A DNA stretch of 64,000 nucleotides from Salinimicrobium gaetbulicola (GTDB lineage: Bacteria > Bacteroidota > Bacteroidia > Flavobacteriales > Flavobacteriaceae): the NCBI RefSeq assembly GCF_042676025.1, contig NZ_JBHTJP010000032.1, positions 1,425,073-1,489,072 on the forward strand, written 5' to 3'. This document shows, in pieces, positions 44,158-53,527 of this stretch. The notes under the pieces are model-generated. The model ran no database searches. It had not been told where the DNA came from and worked only from the letters and a program-made list of their open reading frames with translations. Position 1 is the first letter of the stretch. Each line of letters opens with the position of its first letter. The translations under genes were made by a program, and so were the position numbers.

Positions 44158-44814
44158 ATGTCAGCAAAAAAATTTGATAAACCAGAAGGAAAAGAACATC
44201 TTGACAAGGATTTTCTTGAAGAATTAAAGCATAAAATCTGGTCAACTAAAGGAACAAGATTTACAGCTGACAGCCGACTAAAAGCAACAGCTCAACTCTC
44301 ACATCTTTGTATCAGCATTCTCTCCGTCTATCTGATTATTTTCGGACTATTAACTGTTTACAAAATTTACAATCCCGGAGAAGATCCTGACTCGGCAAAT
44401 ATTATTGCGTTTTCAATAACAGCTACTTCGATTCTCCTTCTTGTCTTTTCGTTGTACGAGAATGCTCAGAACTACCAGATCAGAGCAAAAAACTTCCACG
44501 ACTGCGCATTAGATTTAGCCGACTTGTACAACGAATTGCAAAATTTCAAGACGTATAGAAAAGCAGCAACTGATGTAGAAAAAATGGAATTCACTCAGGA
44601 TTTACAACAGCGTTATCAAAACGTCCTAAGAAAATATGATAACCACTCTCCAATTGATAATCGAAAATTCAAAAGTGAACATTTGGATTACTACAAAACC
44701 TTAGGATGGGGCTTCAAATTGCGTACGCTGGGAAGTTATTTTATTAAAACCAAGCTTGTCTATTGGACAGCCATAATTGTTCCTGGAATCATCCTTTACC
44801 TCATTATGAAGTAA
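44158..44814 (+). CDS. cassette 14: SLATT-domain membrane protein
   Basis: This 218-residue protein has two membrane helices (about residues 40-65 and 77-95) flanked by the pattern of SLATT domains: an N-terminal STKGTRFTADSRLKATAQLSH, the inter-helix loop, and the long cytoplasmic helix YENAQNYQIRAKNFHDCALDL. SLATT proteins are thought to be pore-forming effectors in nucleotide-dependent conflict systems; no nucleotide-producing partner is in this cassette. I start at the ATG at 44158, since the open frame upstream runs into the attC. Confidence 0.85.
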   Translation: MSAKKFDKPEGKEHLDKDFLEELKHKIWSTKGTRFTADSRLKATAQLSHLCISILSVYLIIFGLLTVYKIYNPGEDPDSANIIAFSITATSILLLVFSLYENAQNYQIRAKNFHDCALDLADLYNELQNFKTYRKAATDVEKMEFTQDLQQRYQNVLRKYDNHSPIDNRKFKSEHLDYYKTLGWGFKLRTLGSYFIKTKLVYWTAIIVPGIILYLIMK

Positions 44815-44823
44815 AAAGACGTT

Positions 44824-44955
44824 GCACAACAACGGTTAACTAAAATGGCTTTTTTGAGCGATAATTTCCTACATTTATTTCCATAACAAAAACTCGTCTC
44901 CACGGAAAGTGATGCCTTCCCTACTCGCCACTTTTGTTAACCGAAGACGTTGGCA
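44824..44955 (+). repeat. attC-like site 14 (family B)
   Basis: Crossover at 44949/44950; cassette 14 ends GTTGTGCAAC / GTTGCACAAC match perfectly. Confidence 0.92.
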
Positions 44956-44967
44956 CACATTAAAAAA

Positions 44968-45576
44968 GTGAAAAATCAAATCTACATATTGATTGTCTTA
45001 ACATTGCTTGGATGCGGAAATTCTGAGAATAAGGATTCTCAAACCATTTCTGAAAGTATGGAACTTGTACCTGAGCCTGATAAAGATTTAAGACATAAAT
45101 ATGAAAAAACACTAGTAAAAGAAGTAGAGAAAATTGATTCTGTCAATTGCTTTGGGAAAACCGTTGATTTTTTAAAACTAAAAGACAATGAACTTCAAAC
45201 AGATTTCTTCGCCAAATTAGATTCCTTACGAAAAGTTCAATTTCCTGACAATGACCAAGAAACTTCAATAATGGTCGAAATAACACCTGAATATTTAAAC
45301 AAATTTCTTTCTGATATTGACCAAGACTCTCTAATTATAAATAAAAGGTTTGATAAAGAGTATAATTTCAACATTGCACCAAAAGATTACACAGACCCTG
45401 AGATATGTAAAGATAAAATCGCAATGAATTTTGATGAAAAAAACTGCTCTTTTCAACTAAATGTCTACAATACATTTTTAGTTGAACCTGATTGGTGTAC
45501 GGAATCAATGGTCATTTATGGATTCAAAATACAGAATGAAAAAATCGTTGACTTTTGGAGACAAGAAGCGGGTTGA
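44968..45576 (+). CDS. cassette 15: lipoprotein of unknown function
   Basis: This 202-residue protein starts at GTG 44968; a TTG at 44950 lies in the R' box and is unlikely. The lipobox is TLLGC (Cys near residue 16). The mature part contains four cysteines late in the chain (EICKD, NCSF, DWCTES) and no family motif that I know. Confidence 0.72.
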   Translation: MKNQIYILIVLTLLGCGNSENKDSQTISESMELVPEPDKDLRHKYEKTLVKEVEKIDSVNCFGKTVDFLKLKDNELQTDFFAKLDSLRKVQFPDNDQETSIMVEITPEYLNKFLSDIDQDSLIINKRFDKEYNFNIAPKDYTDPEICKDKIAMNFDEKNCSFQLNVYNTFLVEPDWCTESMVIYGFKIQNEKIVDFWRQEAG

Positions 45577-45592
45577 ATAGAATAAAAACGTG

Positions 45593-45726
45593 TGCCAACA
45601 TCGGTTAACGAGCAAATAGCGGCAGCCCCTTCTAAAATGACATTTTTAACTACCTTTAAAAAGATAACTTAACCGACAAATAATCGTTTCCCAGTCCGCT
45701 ACTTGCGTTAACCGGAGACGTTGTGC
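45593..45726 (+). repeat. attC-like site 15 (family A)
   Basis: Crossover at 45720/45721; cassette 15 ends GTTGGCACAC / GTGTGCCAAC match perfectly. Confidence 0.92.
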
Positions 45727-45752
45727 CTCATTTAAAAAAACGGAATCTAAAA

Positions 45753-46238
45753 ATGAAATTGTTTCCAAGCAAAAGCTTTAAAATCGATCTGAGTGAAAAT
45801 AGTTCATTAGCAATGGCGGACTTGAAACAAAATACAAGACTGACTTCTAATATTGTTTCAAAATGGGGAGTCAAGGAAGATTTTATTGGACAAGTAGAGA
45901 AAAACGGATTCAAAGTTATTTCTTCAATTGTAGGTTTTGGTGCTCTTTGTGTTTTAATTGGAAAGTTTCAAAATAGCAGCGGACAAATAGAGGTTAGACT
46001 TCACAAAGCTTTTAAAATCTTATTTTCAATTTTATTATCATATCCTATAATTGGATTTTTCATCATTTGGTCAACTCAAGGAATAGGAACTGCCATAGAC
46101 TTATTGCCAATTTTAATTTTCGCGTTTTTGGCAACCAGATTCTTATTTATAGAATTAAGTTTTAGAGTTATGTCAAAAATCGGAATGAATAAGTTGACTA
46201 AAACTATTGGAATAAAAACGAGGCACAACATCGGTTAA
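45753..46238 (+). CDS. cassette 16: membrane protein whose stop lies inside attC
   Basis: This 161-residue protein has an N-terminal soluble part of about 60 residues and helices at about 53-70, 85-105 and 113-135. The frame crosses into attC site 16 and ends at the TAA of GGTTAAC in the L'' box, so the last residues (RHNIG) are encoded by the recombination site. The ATG at 45753 is preferred over a GTG in the R' box. Confidence 0.7.
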   Translation: MKLFPSKSFKIDLSENSSLAMADLKQNTRLTSNIVSKWGVKEDFIGQVEKNGFKVISSIVGFGALCVLIGKFQNSSGQIEVRLHKAFKILFSILLSYPIIGFFIIWSTQGIGTAIDLLPILIFAFLATRFLFIELSFRVMSKIGMNKLTKTIGIKTRHNIG

Positions 46239-46355
46239 CGAGCAAATAGCTAAGATCCTTCAAAAATGACATTTTTGACTACCTTTAAAAAGATAACTTA
46301 ACCGACAAAATACGTTTCCCAAGTCCGCTACTTGCGTTAACCGGGGACGTTGGGC
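46223..46355 (+). repeat. attC-like site 16 (family A)
   Basis: Crossover at 46349/46350; cassette 16 ends GTTGTGCCTC / GAGGCACAAC match perfectly. It supplies the stop codon of the cassette 16 gene. Confidence 0.92.
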
Positions 46356-46394
46356 ACAATATAACCACTGAACTTAAAAGATATCTTGATAAAT

Positions 46395-46760
46395 ATGTCA
46401 TATTTGTATTACTCCATTTACAAATTCATTCTTCTGACTCCTTCCAAAAGTGAGCAACCTGAACATATTGCGAATATTACTTTATCATTAATTCTATCTT
46501 TTACTCTATTTGGAATAGTAAACATACTTGAATATTTAAACCTAGATCTGACTTACAACATTTGGGAAAATAAAATGGTGTTTGTTGGAATTTATCTAAG
46601 TTTCATGATTTTGGGATACTTTCTTTTTATAAGAAACAAAAGATATATTGCGCTCGGACAAAAATTTGATTCTGAGAGCAAAAGGAGTAAAATTAGAAAT
46701 GTAGCCTTGATTATATCTTATGTGATTCTATTGATTATTTTAAACTTTGTTATTAACTGA
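46395..46760 (+). CDS. cassette 17: small membrane protein
   Basis: This 121-residue protein has three hydrophobic segments (about residues 27-46, 60-80 and 100-119). The ATG at 46395 is chosen over a TTG 9 bases earlier. No family recognised. Confidence 0.7.
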   Translation: MSYLYYSIYKFILLTPSKSEQPEHIANITLSLILSFTLFGIVNILEYLNLDLTYNIWENKMVFVGIYLSFMILGYFLFIRNKRYIALGQKFDSESKRSKIRNVALIISYVILLIILNFVIN

Positions 46761-46771
46761 TAAAATACTGT

Positions 46772-46901
46772 GCCCAACACTGTATAAAAACAATGCTGAA
46801 ACGTGTCTCGAATCGAAAGTCCGTGCTCGCTTGCAACGCCTGATTGTCCTGCGGACAATCAAGCTCGCCAGCTCGCACTGTTTTTATACGGGACGTTGTG
46901 C
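46772..46901 (+). repeat. attC-like site 17 (most divergent)
   Basis: Crossover at 46895/46896. The arms are CTGTATAAAAACAATGC and CACTGTTTTTATACGGG, and the middle holds its own GATTGTCC / GGACAATC hairpin. It is of a wholly different family, but the R''/R' logic is the same (cassette 17 ends GTTGGGCACA / TGTGCCCAAC). Confidence 0.88.
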
Positions 46902-46919
46902 ACAATTTAAACAAATGTT

Positions 46920-48563
46920 ATGACTTTGAAACCAAATATTACTTTAACACTATTAGTTGTATTTATATACCATTTTGCTTGTAGTCAAGAGTTTTGTAAT
47001 GTTCAAAACTATTCTCCAAATCAAGAATTTTCTAACCTATCAAGTATGTTGTTTACAAATACATCAACAGAAGAAATGTTATGCATTAATGTATATTATC
47101 ATATTGTTAGAGATGATATAGGTTCAGATAATTCTAACCCAATTAGAGCTTTTGAGTTAGGTGGTATTACAACCGACTTGAACTCAAAATATAACCCGCA
47201 CAATATTAGTTTTCATTATGTAGGATATGATTATATAGACAATGCCTTGCTAAATGATTTGCAAAATTCTGAAATCAACCCTCTATTAGCCATTAATAAT
47301 GTTTCAAATGCAATTAATATTTATATAGTAAATAATGTAACCGCAGGATGGAATGGGTTTGCCAAAACCATTCCAGGCAGATACTTAATTATAGCTGCAA
47401 ATGCAGCCTTATCACATGTAGTCTCTCATGAAATAGGACATTGTTTAAATTTATACCATACACATCATGGGCACCCTATTGCCGAACCAGCATCTTCAAC
47501 ATACCCAAATGCATGCGAAGAACTAATTGATGGCTCTAATAACACAGTATGTGGTGATTATGTTCAAGACACACCTGCTGATTCTGGGTTAAGGGTTGAT
47601 GGAATTGATTATACAAATATTAACTGTACCTAAACAAAAGCAGATGGATATAATCCTGACACTAAAAACATTATGTCTTATACAAGACCAAATTGTTTAA
47701 AGTATTTTACCAATGGGCAAGGCATCAGGATGCGAGACGCTATTCTTAACTCTCCAGTTTTACAGCCTGTTTTAAATTGTAATTGTACGGTTGCAGCCTT
47801 TTTAGGTAAATCTACTATTTGTAGTACAGAAACTGCTTCCTACACTATACCTTGTAACAACTCTTCTTTTACTGTATCTTCAAATTTGCAGGTAATTAGT
47901 TCAACCAGCAATAGTATAACGATAAAGGCTGCAAACTCATCTGTAAATGGTAGTGCCTTTGTAGAAGCTAGCATAAATGGCAATGCCTATCAAAAAGAAA
48001 TTTGGGTTGGTAAACCAAAGGCAGATATTCAACTTACTCCAGAAGGCAATTATGTTTTTATGGAGCTTGTTGGTGTTAATTCCGACATACATGAGCAAAA
48101 CATAACTGCCATAAAATGGGAAACTGAATCATCAACTGGTAGTGCTACTATGGGACAGTTAATTGATAGGTTTGAAAATCTTGCCCATGGCAATAATGAT
48201 AATTGGAGCATAAACGCCAAAATTACGCTTACTAATGATTGTGGTAGTACAATTTTATACAAATACATTATTCCGCCAGAGCCACAACCCTGTGAAGGTA
48301 ATTACAGGATTACAAAAAACAATAGAAATGAGTATATTACTTATAGAATAATTGACCCTTGTGCAAGGTCAACCACTAAAAGTAAAACAGAAAAAGTAAA
48401 AGACAAAGAAATTAAAGAAGCGGTATTATTCGATATATATGGTTTAAGAATAAAAACATACTCAAAAAATAGCTTTAACACCAATTACCTTAAAAAAGGC
48501 GTATATATATTCAAAGTGAGAATTAATGAAGAAGTAATAACCAAAAAGATTATTGTAAATTAA
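46920..48563 (+). pseudogene. cassette 18: M43-type zinc metalloprotease with T9SS tail, split by an in-frame stop
   Basis: One frame runs from the ATG at 46920 to 48563 and is broken only by a TAA at 47631-47633. Before the stop there is a signal peptide and the zinc motif HEIGHCLNLYH; after it, in the same frame, follow the Met-turn block NIMSYTRPN (with GQGIRMR) and, at the end, a type IX secretion sorting domain (LKKGVYIFKV and KKIIVN). These are the parts of a pregnancy-associated plasma protein A-like (M43) protease, normally about 550 residues. The break removes the Met-turn from the zinc site, so the protein should be inactive, unless the stop is read through or is an assembly error. 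Confidence 0.8.
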
Positions 48564-48576
48564 AAACAAAAGAGAA

Positions 48577-48975
48577 ATGAGAAAAATACTTATTATAACA
48601 CTATTATCCTTAACAATTTTAGGTTGTTCCAAAGGGAATAATGACCTTAAAAACAATATCCCAACTGAATTAATTGGAAAATGGAAATTAACAGAAAGGT
48701 ATACTAATTCTGGAGGTGGTGATTTTAATTGGGTAGAGATAAATACTAGATTAGAGTATGACATTTGGTTTAAAACAAATAGTGATGTAATTATGAAATC
48801 ATTGGGAGAAAATTGTGAAGAAGGAAGTTTCGCTGTAATAGAAAATGAAATTAATTTCTCTTTTCCTTGTGGTGAAAGTACAATTCCTATTGACTCATTA
48901 TCAAATACAACCTTAATAACAAACATAAGTTATATTGAGTATGAATTGAATAAATACATTAAGGTTGAAAATTAA
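48577..48975 (+). CDS. cassette 18: lipocalin-like lipoprotein
   Basis: This 132-residue protein has a lipobox (TILGC, Cys near residue 17) followed by ELIGKWKLTERY, the start of the small lipocalin-like lipoproteins common in Bacteroidota. The beta-strand pattern and length agree. It is the second gene of a 2.2-kb cassette, 13 bp behind the broken protease. Confidence 0.75.
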   Translation: MRKILIITLLSLTILGCSKGNNDLKNNIPTELIGKWKLTERYTNSGGGDFNWVEINTRLEYDIWFKTNSDVIMKSLGENCEEGSFAVIENEINFSFPCGESTIPIDSLSNTTLITNISYIEYELNKYIKVEN

Positions 48976-49012
48976 AGTAGTTAATAATTAAGAATAAGTC
49001 AGAAAAAACTGT

Positions 49013-49144
49013 GCACAACATCGGTTAAGCGCAAATAGCGGGCTTAGTCGAAAAAGTGTATTTTAGACATCAAGTAACAAACAACAAAGCCGACAAGAAA
49101 GCGTCCCTACTCCACGCTACTTGCCTTAACCAAGACCGTTGTGC
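49013..49144 (+). repeat. attC-like site 18 (divergent, family C)
   Basis: Crossover at 49138/49139. The arms are CGGTTAAGCGCAAATAGCG and CGCTACTTGCCTTAACC. The middle resembles sites 32 and 33 (GTATTTTAGA, CCGACAAG). Cassette 18 ends match perfectly (GTTGTGCACA / TGTGCACAAC). Confidence 0.9.
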
Positions 49145-49161
49145 AAAATTTAAAAGAAGAT

Positions 49162-50361
49162 ATGCCTAAAATATTGATTTCAGGAAACGGATTCGATTTA
49201 AATATCGGACTTCCGACATCTTATATAAACTTCATCAAAATTTTAAATCTTGTCAAAGCAAAAAATAAAAACTTAGAGTTTGATTCAGTCTATTCCGAAT
49301 GTTTTCAATATGAAAATATTCGAGAAAATTTTAACCAATTCGAGTTTAATCTTGATAAAATTAAGATCCTGGAAAAAGAACTTGAATCGAACATTTGGTT
49401 TGACTTTTTTGAAAACGAATATCAAATTGATACATGGATTGATTTTGAAAACAGAATAGAATACGTCCTAAATATTTTATTTACGGCACTAGAATACGTT
49501 CAGAAAAATGTCTTTGATGGTGGTTCTAGAGCCGAAGACGATCTATCGTTTACCTCAGATATTTTTAAAAGAAATGTTGAAATAATTGAAGTTCTCAGTA
49601 AATTTTCAATTGTGGATTTTGATTTTCAATATAATGTATCCTTCAATAAAGACTTCTTGATTAAGCGATACGGACACTATTCCGATTTAGATATGGATAA
49701 GATCACTCGAATCCTAAGAAAGGAATTAGTGCAATTCAAAAGGATTTTTAATTACTTTTTTGAAATATTCGTTTTCCCTTTTTACGAAAATTCAAGTCAT
49801 CAGTTAGATGATAAAATGTTTGATCAGATTGATTATCATTACACCTTTAATTATACTCCAACTTTTCAAAAGTTATATAAAAGCAACATCGAAACTAGAT
49901 TTTTGCATGGAAGAGTAGACTCTACATTAAACAAGATAGTAGTTGGAATAAATGAAATTCCTACAGAAAAGATAAACAAAAAATTTTTCCTTCCATTCAC
50001 CAAGTATTTTCAAAAATTAAATAATGACACTGACTACATCTTTATAAAAGAATTGGAGGAGGTACAAAGTTCGAATTTTATTTTTTTCTTTTTTGGGCAC
50101 TCACTAGATGAATCAGATAAAGATTATATCAATGAAGTATTTGATTTTGTCAATAAAATAAAAACTGAAATAAAGGAGATAATAGTAATTCACCACAACG
50201 AAAGTTCTAAATCCAACCTATTGATAAACCTTTTAAATATTCGTGGTAAAAAGGACATCGAAAACTTAATGCGTAGTGGAAACTTGATTTTTCGTTCTAT
50301 TAATTCTCCAGAACTTAAAGAGGATTTGAATAAAGACATTAAAAAAGCATACTACGTCTAA
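49162..50361 (+). CDS. cassette 19: AbiH-like abortive infection protein
   Basis: This 399-residue cytosolic protein begins KILISGNGFDLNIGLPTSY, the nucleotide-binding-like signature of the AbiH family, and has the later blocks NYTPTFQKLY, FLHGRVD and IFFFFGHSLDESDKDYI, all typical. AbiH was found as a single-gene phage abortive infection system in Lactococcus; the mode of action is not known. The ATG at 49162 is chosen; a GTG in the R' box precedes it. It is the only clear anti-phage gene in the array. Confidence 0.9.
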   Translation: MPKILISGNGFDLNIGLPTSYINFIKILNLVKAKNKNLEFDSVYSECFQYENIRENFNQFEFNLDKIKILEKELESNIWFDFFENEYQIDTWIDFENRIEYVLNILFTALEYVQKNVFDGGSRAEDDLSFTSDIFKRNVEIIEVLSKFSIVDFDFQYNVSFNKDFLIKRYGHYSDLDMDKITRILRKELVQFKRIFNYFFEIFVFPFYENSSHQLDDKMFDQIDYHYTFNYTPTFQKLYKSNIETRFLHGRVDSTLNKIVVGINEIPTEKINKKFFLPFTKYFQKLNNDTDYIFIKELEEVQSSNFIFFFFGHSLDESDKDYINEVFDFVNKIKTEIKEIIVIHHNESSKSNLLINLLNIRGKKDIENLMRSGNLIFRSINSPELKEDLNKDIKKAYYV

Positions 50362-50366
50362 ACTTT

Positions 50367-50498
50367 GCACAACATCGGTTAACGATCAAATAGCGGCAGA
50401 CATCTAAAATGACATTTTTGACTACCTTTAAAAGATAACTTAACCGACAAATAATCGTTCTCCACGTCCGCTACTTGCGTTAACCGGAGACGTTGGCA
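50367..50498 (+). repeat. attC-like site 19 (family A)
   Basis: Crossover at 50492/50493; cassette 19 ends GTTGTGCAAA / TTTGCACAAC match perfectly. Confidence 0.92.
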
Positions 50499-50517
50499 CC
50501 AATTTGACCATAGAAAT

Positions 50518-51414
50518 ATGAAATGGACTTTAACAACAATTTTTACATTCTTAATCTTGACCGATTTAATTGCGAGTCCTCAAGTTCCTGATTACATAAT
50601 TTACAAGAACGACACAATTCCGACATACAACTTATTGGTCGAACAATATCTACAAACTCGGAAAGATGATAATGGACGATTATTTGATTTGAGTTTCAGA
50701 AACTCAATAGATGGTCAGTTAGGAACTTCTATGAACTGTTGGAGAGGTTATCAAGCCATTTACAAAATAGAAAATGACAGTTTATTTGTAAGTGCAATCA
50801 TTGATTGCCACTCTCTGGAAAACAAAAATCAAAAACCAACTAACTATATCAAAAAAGTATTTGGAGATAAAGTCAAATCCAACAAAGTTTTTATAAACTG
50901 GTATAGCGGAAATATTAGTTTTCCAGAAAAATCTAAAGAAAACAAAATCATACGTTGGGATGGAGTATTCGAAAGAGTTTTTCTCTATGAGACAGCAATA
51001 AAAATAGAAAATGGAAAAATAATTGAAGTTAGTAACGAAGTAAATTACGTAGATTCAGAAAACGGAATAGATAGAATGGAAAGAGATTCTATCAGCAATA
51101 TTTTATTTGACCATATTAAGAATCATAAATGGACAAAATTGGACAAATTTGATTGCGGAGAAAAATATACAGTCGTGATTGGGAAAAATGGAAAAATAAC
51201 TGATGTGATAATGACAGATTATCAAACCGAGGAACAGATTGAACAATATTGGGACACTAAAAGGGAGTACAATTTTTGTGTAAAATCTGTTAAAAAAGCA
51301 CTATCAGAATTGCAATTTGACATTCTAAAAAGGAAAGGAAAACCAACAGAGGAAAAAGTATTTATAGAGATTTGGTTTAATGAAGATGGAACAATGGAAA
51401 ACTGGACGGATTAA
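50518..51414 (+). CDS. cassette 20: exported protein with TonB-C-like end
   Basis: This 298-residue protein has a signal peptide (FTFLILTDLIAS). The last 90 residues (YTVVIGKNGKITDVIM to VFIEIWFNEDGT) have the strand-helix-strand spacing of TonB C-terminal-like domains seen in many Bacteroidota exported proteins. There is no TonB transmembrane segment, so it is not an energy transducer as such. The N-terminal part is not recognised. Confidence 0.68.
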   Translation: MKWTLTTIFTFLILTDLIASPQVPDYIIYKNDTIPTYNLLVEQYLQTRKDDNGRLFDLSFRNSIDGQLGTSMNCWRGYQAIYKIENDSLFVSAIIDCHSLENKNQKPTNYIKKVFGDKVKSNKVFINWYSGNISFPEKSKENKIIRWDGVFERVFLYETAIKIENGKIIEVSNEVNYVDSENGIDRMERDSISNILFDHIKNHKWTKLDKFDCGEKYTVVIGKNGKITDVIMTDYQTEEQIEQYWDTKREYNFCVKSVKKALSELQFDILKRKGKPTEEKVFIEIWFNEDGTMENWTD

Positions 51415-51423
51415 AAAAACTGG

Positions 51424-51559
51424 TGCCAACATCGGTTAACGAGCAAATAGCGAACGATCCTGCTTAAAATGACATTTTTGACTACCTTTAAAAAGATAAC
51501 TTAACCGATAAATTCGCGTCCCCAACATCCGCTACTTGCGTTAACCGGGAACGTTGCCA
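51424..51559 (+). repeat. attC-like site 20 (family A)
   Basis: Crossover at 51553/51554; cassette 20 ends GTTGGCACCA / TGGTGCCAAC match perfectly. The stem next to the loop is AGCGAACGATCC, a small departure from the family. Confidence 0.9.
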
Positions 51560-51564
51560 CACAT

Positions 51565-52176
51565 ATGAAGAAACTGCTCCTTTTAGCGATTGTAATTCTG
51601 ATTATAGGTTGTGAAAACAAAACAACCGAAATCAGATATTATCCCTCTGACCGCGAATTTCAAAAGGACAGTATCCAACTTATCGGACTTGATACGACGA
51701 AATTAAATTTTCGTCAACTGACAAACAAAAGTGCTGAGTTTTATGTAGATGAAGGAAAACAAGTTGTGGTGGAATTTGACGACGGTAAAATAAAAAAGCG
51801 GGTCATCCCTTACGTGTACACGGGCGGACTGATCAAATTAAAAAACATTTTGCAGCTAAAATCTGACTCAATCTTAATTGACGATGGTTATTCGATCAGC
51901 GAACTAAAACGGATCCTAAAAAGACATTATCTTAATAAAGGTGAGATTCCGCAATATTCAGACTCGCCAGAACGAGCTCTTGTTGAAGTTACGATTGACA
52001 CTAACCAAAGTGGAAAAGAATTAAAGGAACTTTTAACCAGATTAACCCGTTCATTTGACGAAATCAAAGGCGAGATAAATGATTCAATTGAATTGAGAGT
52101 AGCTTTTGATTATTTCAGACAGATTCCACCACCACCGCCACCGCCAAAACCGAACGATATTATTAAGGGAGAATAA
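51565..52176 (+). CDS. cassette 21: lipoprotein with polyproline tail
   Basis: This 203-residue protein has a lipobox (LIIGC, Cys near residue 16), a beta-rich middle, a helical region (SGKELKELLTRLTRSFDEIKG) and a run of eight prolines broken by nothing but KP near the C-terminus (QIPPPPPPPKPND). No family known. The ATG is 11 bases after the crossover. Confidence 0.75.
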   Translation: MKKLLLLAIVILIIGCENKTTEIRYYPSDREFQKDSIQLIGLDTTKLNFRQLTNKSAEFYVDEGKQVVVEFDDGKIKKRVIPYVYTGGLIKLKNILQLKSDSILIDDGYSISELKRILKRHYLNKGEIPQYSDSPERALVEVTIDTNQSGKELKELLTRLTRSFDEIKGEINDSIELRVAFDYFRQIPPPPPPPKPNDIIKGE

Positions 52177-52186
52177 AAAATACGTG

Positions 52187-52321
52187 TGGCAACATCGGTT
52201 AACGAGCAAATAGCGGTAGACACTTGTAAAATGACATTATTGACTACCTTTAAAACAATAAATTAACCGATAAATAATCGTTTCCCAAGTCCGCTACTTG
52301 CGTTAACCGGGTACGTTGCCA
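52187..52321 (+). repeat. attC-like site 21 (family A)
   Basis: Crossover at 52315/52316; cassette 21 ends GTTGCCACAC / GTGTGGCAAC match perfectly. The central motif has GACATTATTGAC where most copies have GACATTTTTGAC. Confidence 0.9.
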
Positions 52322-52346
52322 TTAATGTTGAAAAAACTTTAACCAA

Positions 52347-52964
52347 ATGAAAAACAAATTTCTAAATGCCAAACATTGGCAATTATTCGTTCTAATGTTT
52401 GGAATTCCTTTTCTCTTACAAATTGTTGCATCGATTTTAATGTTCCTAAATATTGATTCTAATGGTAATCCGGACCTAACCGGAATGATCAGCATTTTAA
52501 TATCATCTCCTATTATAATGTTACTTTATACGGGAGTATTTTTCGGCTGGTTTTGGTCAATTGGAATTGGCCTTCAAAAATATATTCCGGCTGAAATAAA
52601 AATGAAAATCAAAAAGTTTAAAGTATTCTTCTTTATCCCATTATTTTATATTCTTTTCATTTTTATATTAATCGGCACTACCTTTTTCGGAATTTCTATT
52701 GGGAGTAATGCAGTTGGTGGAATAGTTGGTAAAATGCTGATTTTTATTATACCCATGCATCTTTTTTCAATGTTTTGTATGTTTTATTTGCTCTATTTCG
52801 TTTCAAAAACAATTAAAATTACTGAATTAGAAAGACCTGTAACCTTTAGTGATTTTATAGGAGAGTTCTTTATGATTTGGTTTTTTCCAATTGGGATTTG
52901 GTTTATTCAACCTAGATTAAATAAAATAGTATCCGAAAAAAACACTAATGGCAACATCGGTTAA
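52347..52964 (+). CDS. cassette 22: multi-pass membrane protein whose stop lies inside attC
   Basis: This 205-residue protein has helices at about residues 13-32, 46-70, 93-115, 125-153 and 172-188 and no recognised motif; the general look recalls four- to five-helix DUF proteins of Bacteroidota. The frame runs into attC site 22 and stops at the TAA of GGTTAAC, so it ends in GNIG, as cassette 16 ends in HNIG. Confidence 0.72.
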   Translation: MKNKFLNAKHWQLFVLMFGIPFLLQIVASILMFLNIDSNGNPDLTGMISILISSPIIMLLYTGVFFGWFWSIGIGLQKYIPAEIKMKIKKFKVFFFIPLFYILFIFILIGTTFFGISIGSNAVGGIVGKMLIFIIPMHLFSMFCMFYLLYFVSKTIKITELERPVTFSDFIGEFFMIWFFPIGIWFIQPRLNKIVSEKNTNGNIG

Positions 52965-53082
52965 CGAGCAAATAGCTGATATCCTTCAAAAATGACATTT
53001 TTGACTAGCTTTAAAACAATAACTTAACCGGACAAATTCGCGTCCCAACTTCCGCTACTTGCGTTAACCGGAGACGTTATGC
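52949..53082 (+). repeat. attC-like site 22 (family A)
   Basis: Crossover at 53076/53077; cassette 22 ends GTTGCCATTA / TAATGGCAAC match perfectly. It supplies the stop codon of the cassette 22 gene. Confidence 0.92.
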
Positions 53083-53107
53083 AACAGCTAAAAAGACAAT
53101 GTAACTA

Positions 53108-53527
53108 ATGAAAATCCTGCTGACTACAATATTGATCCTTTTCTCTGTATTCAATTACGGACAGGTCGACAGTACAGATCATATCGGTAAAGAACTCCAA
53201 GATTGTCTTGATTCAAGTGAAAACTACTCAACAAAAAGAATGACTGACTGTGTGAATACGGCAACAGAAAAATGGGACGCTGAATTAAACAAGGCATACA
53301 AAGAATTATTAGACTTGTTGATGGCTGAACAAAAAGAAAAATTAAAAATCTCTCAAAGAGAATGGATTGAATTTCGAGACAAAGAGATTGAATTTTCAAA
53401 TCAGCTATACTATGACTTGGAAGGAACAATGTGGATTCCTGTTGCAGCACAGACAAAACTCGACCTAACAAAAAAAAGAACAATAGAACTTGAAAGTTTT
53501 ATATCCGTTTTGACTCTCAACAAGTAA
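53108..53527 (+). CDS. cassette 23: LprI-like (DUF1311) exported protein
   Basis: This 139-residue protein has a signal peptide (about 19 residues) and an LprI/DUF1311 domain: DCLDSSENYSTKRMTDCVNTA and LNKAYKELLDLLM, then LKISQREWIEFRDKE. The two cysteines of the domain are present. LprI of Mycobacterium inhibits lysozyme; the family as a whole is less defined. Its stop overlaps the start of the next gene (TAATG), a two-gene cassette. Confidence 0.85.
   Translation: MKILLTTILILFSVFNYGQVDSTDHIGKELQDCLDSSENYSTKRMTDCVNTATEKWDAELNKAYKELLDLLMAEQKEKLKISQREWIEFRDKEIEFSNQLYYDLEGTMWIPVAAQTKLDLTKKRTIELESFISVLTLNK

Noticed and set aside
49141..49161. GTG and TTG starts formed by the R' box GTTG/GTTGTG for several cassette genes
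   Set aside because: In cassettes 16, 19, 25, 26, 29 and 31 a proper ATG follows shortly before the signal peptide or conserved domain, and a start within the recombination core would change with each insertion.
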